From Oleiharenicola sp. (GTDB lineage: Bacteria; Verrucomicrobiota; Verrucomicrobiia; Opitutales; Opitutaceae): DNA of 64,000 nucleotides. Made by a program: the position numbers and the translations under genes. Of this stretch, positions 25,851 to 33,169 are shown one piece after another. The stretch spans positions 1 to 64,000 of the forward strand of contig JANYDW010000061.1 in assembly GCA_025363455.1 (NCBI GenBank), read 5' to 3'. The notes under the pieces were generated by a model. The model did not search any database, was not told the DNA's origin, and saw only the letters and a program-made list of their open reading frames with translations. Every line of letters begins with the position of its first letter. The stretch's first letter is position 1.

Positions 25851-28800
25851 ATGAGTGATCCCGGCAAAGCAGTTTTTCTCTCATACGCTTCTCAAGATTC
25901 AGAAGCCGCGAAGCGCATCTGCGAGGCGCTCCGCGCCGCCGGCGTCGAGGTGTGGTTCGACCAGAGCGAGCTCGTTGGCGGGGACCAGTGGGATGGAAAG
26001 ATCCGCGGGCAGATCAGTTCGTGCGCGCTCTTCATGCCGGTCATTTCAGCAAACACCCAGGCGCGGCGCGAAGGCTACTTCCGCATTGAGTGGCGACTGG
26101 CCGCCCAGCGGACTCACGCGATGGCGGACAATACACCGTTCCTCGTGCCGATCGTGATTGATGACACCAAGGACACCGCGGCGCTCGTGCCGGCGGAGTT
26201 CAAGGCCGTCCAGTGGACGAAGCTGGCGGGTGGCGAGGCTCCGCCGGCGTTTGCGCAGCGGGTGAAGAAGATGCTGGACGGCTCTGATGTAGGGCGGGAT
26301 CTCCGTATCCCGCCATCTTCAGAAAAGGCGGGGTTCGGAGACCCCGCCCTACAGCGCCCTGGCGTTTCCAAATGGTGGTGGGTGCTGCCGATCTTTGGCG
26401 TGATGATGGCGTTGATGCTCGTGCTGAAGGAAGGGCGCAAGGATCCCGCGCCATTCGTTGCATCGCCTGCCGCCGCGCCAGCTTCCGGGAGTTCCGAAGT
26501 CGTACAGTTGTGGGCGCGACTGCTTCCCGAGAAATGGCAAGCGGGCGATTTTGAGGCGATGAGCCCGACGCTTGAGCGCCTAACCCAGGCCAACCCGGCA
26601 GACGCGGATGCCTGGGCGCTGTTGAGTATTATCAACAGCCTGCAGGTGACGCGGAATCTGCAATCTGGCACCGGGCCCTTGGAAAAGGGCAAGATGGCGG
26701 CTGAACGGGCCCAGCGCCTCGCGCCCGGTTCCCCCCGGTCGGAACTCGCGCTCGGCCTTCACCTGACCGCGATGATCAGCCGGGGCGGAGACGTCCGCGC
26801 CGGCCAGCCGCACATTGAGCGGGCGCTCGCCGGACTGCCACGTGATCACCTCACGCGCACCGCGGAACTAGCCTCGCTCTGGCTCGGATACCAGATCGCC
26901 GAAACCCAGCGCCGCGCCCGGGCTTGGCTGGATGATGAGCCGACGGCGAGCTACCCGGCGTGGATTCTCGCGGAATCATCCCTGGCGGCGCGGCAGCCGG
27001 CCGAAGTGGAACGCTGGGCGATGCAGGCCGGGGTGGACGACGACATCACCGGAGTGCGCGCTCTCGTAACACTTTTCGAAGCCCGTTACTATTTGCAGGC
27101 GGACTTGCCCGCGGCGCGGACCGCTCTCGATCGCATACCATCCAGCCGGCGGGCCGTTCCCCGGGTGGTTTTTTCGCGCTGGCTGGCTGCCATGGCGGAA
27201 CGCAACTGGGATCAAGCGCTCCAGGAAGTGGCGCGGGTGCCCGAGCCGATCCTGTTTGACCGCAATTTCCACGGCCCGAAGGCGCTCCTGGCTGGCTTGG
27301 CCCAGCAGGCCGCCAATCGCACGCCGGCCGCCCTGGCGCAGTTTCGTGAAGCGGAGCGGCAACTACGCGAGGAATTGGTGCACGATTCCGAGAACGAGGA
27401 ATTGCACGCCGTGCTTGCACTCACCCTGGCCTGCCAGGGAAAGGCGACCGAAGCGCAGGCTGAACTGGCCGCGGTCGAGCCACTGCTGGTCGGTCGTGAC
27501 CCAAGTCATTACGCCGCCCATGAGACCTCCCTGGTGGCACAAACCTACGGGCTGCTGGGAGACATGGGAAAGCTGACCCAAGCATTGCGCTGGCTGTTCA
27601 CTCATCCTTCCACCGTGCCGCTGACTCCGGCCATTGTCCGGATCGATCCCCGATTCAGCCGCTACGTGGCCGAACCGACGGTCGCCGCGTTGTTGACGGA
27701 GTTTTCATCGCTCGATCAGGCCGGAACCAAGCTTGCTACCTCCTCCCTGCTTTCTGCCTCCTCGGCTCGACCAGAGGTCGAGCTGAAGTCCGTCGCCGTG
27801 CTGGCGTTCGCCAACCTCTCCGACGACAAGGGCAACGAGTATTTCTCGGACGGCATCAGCGAAGAACTGCTCAACGTGCTGGCGAAGATCCCTGGACTGA
27901 AGGTGACGGCGCGGACGTCGTCCTTTCACTTCAAGGGCACGAACACCGCAATTCCGGAAATCGCGCAGCAGCTCGGCGTGGTGTACGTTGTCGAGGGCAG
28001 TGTGCGCAAGCAGGGCGACAAGGTCCGCATCACGGCGCAGCTGATCAAGGCCGCCGACGGCTTCCACGTCTGGAGCGACACCTTCACCCGCGACCTCAAG
28101 GACATCTTCGCCGTGCAGGACGAGATCGCCGGGTTGATTGCGAAAAACCTGGAGCTCAAGATCGGCACGTCCTCCCCGGCTGCAACGGTGGCGGTGAACC
28201 CGCAGGCCTTCGAACTCTACGTGCAGGCCCGCCAGGCATGGAACCTGCGCAATGCGGCTGGGTTCGCCCAGGCGGAGGAACTTCTCACCCGGGCGCTGAT
28301 GCTTGAACCGAAGTTTGCCCGCGCCCACGCGGCGTTGGCCGATGTTTGGGCCCTGCGGGCGGTCGCGAACGGCGTGATCGAAACCTTCGGCCAGCGCAAC
28401 GCGCCGGTCTTTACCCAGATTGCCGGTGAGATCGAAAAGGCCCTGGCGCTGGACCCGGATTCCAGCGAGGCGCGGGCCTCGTTCGGGCTGATCGTGCGGT
28501 TTCGGCAGTGGGACCTGGCCGCGTCCGAGCGCGAGTTGCGCCGCTCGATCGAGCTCAATCCCAACTACGCCACGGCCCACCATTGGCTGGGCAACTGCCT
28601 GTCTGAATCGGGCCGGATCGACGAGGGGCTGGCCGAGCTCCGGCGGGCGGCGGAACTGGATCCGTTTTCCCTGCGTATCCTCGAAAATTATGCCAAGGGC
28701 CTGGTCCTGGCCGGACGCCAGGAGGAGGCACTGGCGGTGCTCGGTCGCGCCGAGGCTTTGTCCGCCCGGGCTCCCCTGACGCTCTTCACCAAGGCGGAGG

Positions 28801-29165
28801 CCCTGCTCCAGCTGGGCCGTCGCGCCGAGGCCATCGCCGTGGCCCGGGAACTGGGCGACGCGGAGCGGGCGGTACAGCTGGCCAAGGCCGGGGAAAAATC
28901 CGAGGCCGAGGCTGCGCTGGGCGAGGCCGAGGGCTGGTTGCGATACCAATTGCTGATCGCCTTGGGGCGCACGGCCGAGGCGATAGCGAGCCTGCGGGCG
29001 GAGGATATGCCCGCCTCCAAGCTGCGGAACTGGCTGATGGATCCCCGGCTCGATCCCTTCCGGCAGGAACCGCATTTCCTAAACCTGCTGGCAACCCTGG
29101 GCCTGACCGAGGCGCACGCCCGCATGCAGGCCTGGCGCGCGGCGCATTCGGCGACAGGGAAATAA
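25851..29165 (+). CDS. TIR - membrane segment - helical module - TolB-like - TPR protein
   Basis: 1104 residues. TIR at 1-140 (FRIEWRLA with Glu80; this gene and the next have GGDQWDGKIRGQISSCALFMP where others have GGDAWDQKIRRQIKECAL). Palindromic linker at about 146-168, membrane helix at about 174-190 (WVLPIFGVMMALMLVL), a divergent module at about 206-621 ending RIDPRFSRYVAEPTV, TolB-like at about 646-770, then TPRs. The ATG follows GAGGT at a normal distance. With the next gene it forms a sub-pair with nearly the same membrane segment and module type, so it looks like a later duplication. Confidence 0.87.
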   Translation: MSDPGKAVFLSYASQDSEAAKRICEALRAAGVEVWFDQSELVGGDQWDGKIRGQISSCALFMPVISANTQARREGYFRIEWRLAAQRTHAMADNTPFLVPIVIDDTKDTAALVPAEFKAVQWTKLAGGEAPPAFAQRVKKMLDGSDVGRDLRIPPSSEKAGFGDPALQRPGVSKWWWVLPIFGVMMALMLVLKEGRKDPAPFVASPAAAPASGSSEVVQLWARLLPEKWQAGDFEAMSPTLERLTQANPADADAWALLSIINSLQVTRNLQSGTGPLEKGKMAAERAQRLAPGSPRSELALGLHLTAMISRGGDVRAGQPHIERALAGLPRDHLTRTAELASLWLGYQIAETQRRARAWLDDEPTASYPAWILAESSLAARQPAEVERWAMQAGVDDDITGVRALVTLFEARYYLQADLPAARTALDRIPSSRRAVPRVVFSRWLAAMAERNWDQALQEVARVPEPILFDRNFHGPKALLAGLAQQAANRTPAALAQFREAERQLREELVHDSENEELHAVLALTLACQGKATEAQAELAAVEPLLVGRDPSHYAAHETSLVAQTYGLLGDMGKLTQALRWLFTHPSTVPLTPAIVRIDPRFSRYVAEPTVAALLTEFSSLDQAGTKLATSSLLSASSARPEVELKSVAVLAFANLSDDKGNEYFSDGISEELLNVLAKIPGLKVTARTSSFHFKGTNTAIPEIAQQLGVVYVVEGSVRKQGDKVRITAQLIKAADGFHVWSDTFTRDLKDIFAVQDEIAGLIAKNLELKIGTSSPAATVAVNPQAFELYVQARQAWNLRNAAGFAQAEELLTRALMLEPKFARAHAALADVWALRAVANGVIETFGQRNAPVFTQIAGEIEKALALDPDSSEARASFGLIVRFRQWDLAASERELRRSIELNPNYATAHHWLGNCLSESGRIDEGLAELRRAAELDPFSLRILENYAKGLVLAGRQEEALAVLGRAEALSARAPLTLFTKAEALLQLGRRAEAIAVARELGDAERAVQLAKAGEKSEAEAALGEAEGWLRYQLLIALGRTAEAIASLRAEDMPASKLRNWLMDPRLDPFRQEPHFLNLLATLGLTEAHARMQAWRAAHSATGK
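26288..26353 (+). repeat. In-frame palindromic element, GGGCGGGATCTCCG family (copy 4)
   Basis: 66 bases, from TGTAGGGCGGGATCTCCG to GGAGACCCCGCCCTACA. Translated as VGRDLRIPPSSEKAGFGDP. Confidence 0.9.
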
Positions 29166-29225
29166 ACGCTCAACGCTTAACTTTTAACGCTCAACGTTCA
29201 ATGATCCTGACCAAAGACGAATTCT

Positions 29226-29276
29226 GGAGGGTCCGCGTCCCTGCGGACCGCGGCTCGCAGGGACGCGAGCCCTCCC
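29226..29276. repeat. Near-perfect palindrome, GGAGGG-CCGCGTCCC family
   Basis: GGAGGGTCCGCGTCCCTGCG pairs with CGCAGGGACGCGAGCCCTCC. It sits in the loop of an outer AACGCTC (29166-29203) / GAGCGTT (29291-29305) inverted repeat, another nested arrangement. Confidence 0.85.
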
Positions 29277-29312
29277 AAAGGAGCCGCCATTGAGCGTTGA
29301 AAGTTCAGTCCC

Positions 29313-29414
29313 GCGGCCGCGGTCTTCCGCTCCTACGCCTCCCAAGACGCGGAGGGGGCCCGCTTTCGTTCCTGCGGAACTACGGCGCGGCCAGCGAAGG
29401 AGGTTCGTGCATGA
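29313..29414 (+). pseudogene. Broken TIR 5' end interrupted by a repeat
   Basis: The frame reads AVFRSYASQDAEGAR, matching AVFLSYASQDAEAAK of intact TIR genes, then continues into repeat-encoded FRSCGTTARPAKEV and stops in the ATGA of the intact TIR start at 29411. No start codon is in frame upstream. The fragment at 49104 breaks at the same TIR position with a related sequence (GGAACTACGGCG). The AAGGAGG ribosome binding site of the next gene (29397-29403) lies at its end. Confidence 0.65.
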
Positions 29415-32400
29415 GTGACGTGAGCAAAGCGATTTTCCTCTCTTATGCTTCGCAGGATGCAGAAGCAGCAAAGCGTATATGTGATGCATTGAGACAGGCC
29501 GGCATCGAGGTCTGGTTCGACCAGAGCGAGCTGGTCGGTGGGGACCAGTGGGACGGGAAAATCCGCGGGCAGATTTCCTCATGCGCCTTGTTCATGCCAG
29601 TCATCTCGGCGAACACCCAGGCGCGGCTGGAGGGGTATTTTCGCATTGAGTGGAAGATCGCGGCCCGGCGCACGCATGCGATGGCGGCGGCCAAGGCTTT
29701 TCTATTGCCCGTGGTGATCGACGATACCCACGACGCCTCGGCGCACGTGCCCGATGAATTTCGTGAGGTGCAATGGACAAAGCTCCCGGGCGGCGAAACG
29801 CCACCGGCGTTTTGTGCACGAGTGAGGAAGATCTTGGATGGAAATGTAGGGGCGTCGCTCTTGTCGCGCCATGGCCCTGCGACGGCGGATAACGACGCCC
29901 GCGGGCGCGCACAAGGCGCGCCCCTACACGAACCCGGTGGTACGTCCCCCCGCGGCCCATCCAAGTGGTGGTGGGTGCTGCCGATCTTCGGCGTGACGAT
30001 GGCGTTGGTGCTCGTGATGAAGCAATCGCATCCAGCAGCCCTCCCGAAGGCCGCTTCGGCCCCTGCAGTGGTGGTTCCATCCCCCGTCGTTTCTCCCGTT
30101 GCTGCCGAACTGGCCCGCATCCGGGCGCGCATTGTTCCCGACCGTTGGCAAAGGGGCGACTTCGACGCCATCGCGCCGGCGTTGGATCGACTGATCCAGG
30201 CCGAGCCGGAAAACGCTGACGCCCTCGCGCTGAGCAGCATCATCAACAGCCTGCAGGTCCTGCGCATTCTTGACCCGGGCACGAGGCCCCTCGAAGCGGG
30301 CAAGGTCGCTGCCGAACGGTCGCTGCGTCTCGCGCCGGAGTCGGCGCTCGGTCTTCTCGCCTTGGGGATGCACCTGGTTGCCAACATCAGCCGCGGCGGC
30401 GATCCGTTGGCCTGCCGGGAGCCCATCGATAAGGCTCTCGCCGCGCTGTCGCCCGACGCGTTGACGCGTTACACCGGTCTGGTCTCGGTCTGGCTGGGCT
30501 ACGACTTCGAAGCCACCGAGCGCCGGACTCGGGAATGGTTGGAAGCGGAACCCAAGGCCAGCTACCCCGCCTGGATTTTGGCTTCGGAAAACGTGGCCAG
30601 GCGCCATCCCGAGCAAACCATCAAATGGGCTGAGCAAGCGATCATGGACTCAGACATTACCGGGGTCCGGGCGCTCAACACGCTATCTGATGCGCATTTT
30701 TATCTGCGGGCCGACTTGAAGGCCATGCGGGCGACGCTCGAACGTGTGCCCGTTCGGATGCGCTCCAACGCCCGGGTCGTTTATAACCGGTGGTTGCTGG
30801 CGATGGCCGAGCAGCGCTGGGATGAGGCGCTGCAGGAACTTGCCCAGGTGCCCGATCCGATGCTTTTCGATCTTGGTTACAACGGTCCGAAAGCGCTGCT
30901 GGCCGGGCTGGCGCATCAGCGAGCCGGCCGTACGGAGGCTGCCGCAACCCAATTCCGCGAGGCCGAGCGCTTGGTGCGGGAAAGGCTCGTCGCCGATACC
31001 GACAACGAAGCATTGCGCGCGGTGCTTGCGCTCACCCTCGCCAGTGCAGGTCGCGCTACCGAGGCGCGGAGCGAACTGGCGCTGGTCGAACCACTCGTTC
31101 GCGGCCGCGCCCCGAATGTCTACCGCACGAGGCTGGTGTTGTTGTTTGCGCAGACTTATGGCGAATTGGGGGATTATCCGGCCATGGTTTTTTGGTTGCG
31201 GAAACTTTTGGCCGAACCCTCCGGCGTGCCGCTCACCCCGGCCTCGTTCCGCCTCGACCCGCGCTTCAACCGCGCAACCGATGCGCCGGAAGTCCAGGCC
31301 TTGCTCAAGGAGTTCGCCTCGCTCGACCCGGCCGTAGGGTTAAAAACAGAGCACAGTGGTCAAAATTCAGACATCAGTGCGCCACTCGATCAGAAGTCGG
31401 TGGCCGTTCTCGCCTTCGCGAATCTCTCCGACGACAAGGCCAACGAGTATTTCTCGGACGGCATCAGCGAGGAACTGCTCAATGTACTGGCGAAGATCCC
31501 TGGCCTTAAGGTCGCGGCGCGGACGTCGGCGTTTTATTTCAAGGGCAAGGAGGTGCCGGTGCCCGAGATCGCGAAGCAGCTTGGCGTGGCCTACGTCGTC
31601 GAGGGCAGCGTGCGCAAGCAGGGTGAGAAGGTCCGCATCACGGCCCAGCTTATCAAGGCCGCCGACGGCTTCCACGTGTGGAGCGACACCTTCACGCGCG
31701 ACCTGAAAGACATCTTCGCGGTGCAGGATGAGATCGCGGGGCTCATCGCCAAGACTCTCGAGCTGAAAATGGGCATCGGCGAGGCGGGCGCGAGGCAGGC
31801 GGTCAGCCCCGAGGCTTACCAGGAATATTTGCTCGGCCGGGCGGCGGCGGCGAAGGCCGGCTCGGCGGACATGCGGGAGGCGGTGACGCATTTTGACCGC
31901 GCCGTCGCGTTGGAACCGAAATACACGGCGGCCTGGGTGCAGCTCGCCAGCGCGCACACGCGGCTCGGCCGCTGGGGTGGTGCCTCGACGCTGAAATCGT
32001 GGGCGGCGGCCCGGGTCGCGATCGACCGCGCCCGGGCGCTCGAGCCGGATTCGCCCGAGGTCTTGCTGGCGCTGGGTTGGATCCTGCGTACGGGGGAATG
32101 GAACTGGCGGGAGGCGGAACGGGCTTTCCGCCGGGCCCTCGCGCTGCAGCCCAACCAGCCCGAAATCCTGGCGGGCGCCGCGGTGCTGCTCTTCAACATC
32201 GGCCAGACCGACGAAGCCTTCCGGCTGGCCCGGCGGGCAGTCCAGCTCGATCCGCTCAACGCGGGTACCCAGATCGACCTGAGCATCATGTTTGGTCTGA
32301 GCAAGAATTGGTCCGAGGCCGAGCGAGCGGCGCGCCGGGCCTTGCAACTGGCGCCGGGCGGGACGAGCTACCACTGCCTCCTGGGCTGGAGCCTGATCGC

Positions 32401-32776
32401 CCAGCAGCGCTACGACGAGGCGGAGGCCGAGATCAACCTGGATAAATCCGAGGATGGCGTCGACCGGTTCAACGCCTTGGGCCTCCTCGCCATCGCGCGC
32501 GGCCAGGAGAAGGTGGCCCGGGAATGGCTGGCCCGGCTGGAGGAGATGGCCCGGACCAATGCTGACCAGGCCGACCTGCAGCAGAACATAGCCTGGCTGA
32601 ATACCATCCTGGGCGAGAAGGACCGGGCCTTTGCCGCATTGGAAAAAGCCTACACCTCGCGCGATCCCAGCATGTCCTGGCTGCTCAACAGCTGGTGGCT
32701 GCAGCCGTTGACTTCCGATCCGCGCTGGCCGGCGTTGGTGCGCAAGGTGGGTTTGGCGGATGAGCAGCTGAAGTGA
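29411..32776 (+). CDS. TIR - membrane segment - helical module - TolB-like - TPR protein
   Basis: 1121 residues. TIR at 1-140 (MSDVSKAIFLSYASQD; FRIEWKIA with Glu80), palindrome-derived linker at about 145-173, membrane helix at about 186-204 (WVLPIFGVTMALVLVM), module at about 230-640, TolB-like at about 661-785 (SVAVLAFANLSDDKANEYF), TPRs to the end. The start has AAGGAGG seven bases upstream. The module is clearly homologous to that of the preceding gene (RIRARIVPDRWQRGDFDAI; PKALLAGLAHQ), while the C-terminal TPR part is unrelated in detail. It is the last TIR gene of the main array. Confidence 0.88.
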   Translation: MSDVSKAIFLSYASQDAEAAKRICDALRQAGIEVWFDQSELVGGDQWDGKIRGQISSCALFMPVISANTQARLEGYFRIEWKIAARRTHAMAAAKAFLLPVVIDDTHDASAHVPDEFREVQWTKLPGGETPPAFCARVRKILDGNVGASLLSRHGPATADNDARGRAQGAPLHEPGGTSPRGPSKWWWVLPIFGVTMALVLVMKQSHPAALPKAASAPAVVVPSPVVSPVAAELARIRARIVPDRWQRGDFDAIAPALDRLIQAEPENADALALSSIINSLQVLRILDPGTRPLEAGKVAAERSLRLAPESALGLLALGMHLVANISRGGDPLACREPIDKALAALSPDALTRYTGLVSVWLGYDFEATERRTREWLEAEPKASYPAWILASENVARRHPEQTIKWAEQAIMDSDITGVRALNTLSDAHFYLRADLKAMRATLERVPVRMRSNARVVYNRWLLAMAEQRWDEALQELAQVPDPMLFDLGYNGPKALLAGLAHQRAGRTEAAATQFREAERLVRERLVADTDNEALRAVLALTLASAGRATEARSELALVEPLVRGRAPNVYRTRLVLLFAQTYGELGDYPAMVFWLRKLLAEPSGVPLTPASFRLDPRFNRATDAPEVQALLKEFASLDPAVGLKTEHSGQNSDISAPLDQKSVAVLAFANLSDDKANEYFSDGISEELLNVLAKIPGLKVAARTSAFYFKGKEVPVPEIAKQLGVAYVVEGSVRKQGEKVRITAQLIKAADGFHVWSDTFTRDLKDIFAVQDEIAGLIAKTLELKMGIGEAGARQAVSPEAYQEYLLGRAAAAKAGSADMREAVTHFDRAVALEPKYTAAWVQLASAHTRLGRWGGASTLKSWAAARVAIDRARALEPDSPEVLLALGWILRTGEWNWREAERAFRRALALQPNQPEILAGAAVLLFNIGQTDEAFRLARRAVQLDPLNAGTQIDLSIMFGLSKNWSEAERAARRALQLAPGGTSYHCLLGWSLIAQQRYDEAEAEINLDKSEDGVDRFNALGLLAIARGQEKVAREWLARLEEMARTNADQADLQQNIAWLNTILGEKDRAFAALEKAYTSRDPSMSWLLNSWWLQPLTSDPRWPALVRKVGLADEQLK
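29845..29928 (+). repeat. In-frame 84-base palindromic element
   Basis: Starts TGTAGGGGCGTCGCTCTTG and ends AAGGCGCGCCCCTACA. It has the same length as 15652-15735 and differs from it at two positions, although the coding sequence around it is much more diverged. Confidence 0.9.
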
Positions 32777-33169
32777 GCGGCGGGGAGCCCCGATTTCCGA
32801 ATGCCGAATGAAGAACCCGACGGGCAAATCATCTCGAATCTCGGCAATGTCCTATTTTGTCATTGCGAGGGGCCCGTGAGGGCGACGGAGCAATCCAGTC
32901 TAGATGGATCGCCACGGCCGGCTGCGCCGACCTCGCGATGACAGGGCAAATTAGAGCACCATCACAATCTCCGAGCATCCGATCTGCCGCAATTGGCATT
33001 TGGCAATCGCCAATCCTGAGCGCCCCCACTCAGTCCTTCGGCGTGTGACCGGGGTAGGACGGGCCCGCCCTCATTCTCTTTCTCACAATCGTTGTCATTC
33101 TCTCCAATCCGGAATGTCGGCGGGATGAGAGAAGGATTACGAGAACGAGAATGAGAACGATTGTTGTGC
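32777..33169. repeat. 393-base repeat-filled spacer
   Basis: It holds a palindrome at 32858-32943 (TGTCATTGCGAGGGG to CCTCGCGATGACA, a motif common in many genomes). GGCATTTGGCAATCGCC fragments follow. Next is a purine/pyrimidine inverted repeat at 33071-33168 (CACAATCGTTGTCATTCTC with GAGAATGAGAACGATTGTTGTG). No gene is supported. Confidence 0.65.

Noticed and set aside
11112-29928. Linker palindromes as transcription terminators
   Set aside because: No T-tract follows on either strand, and they are translated in frame within intact proteins.
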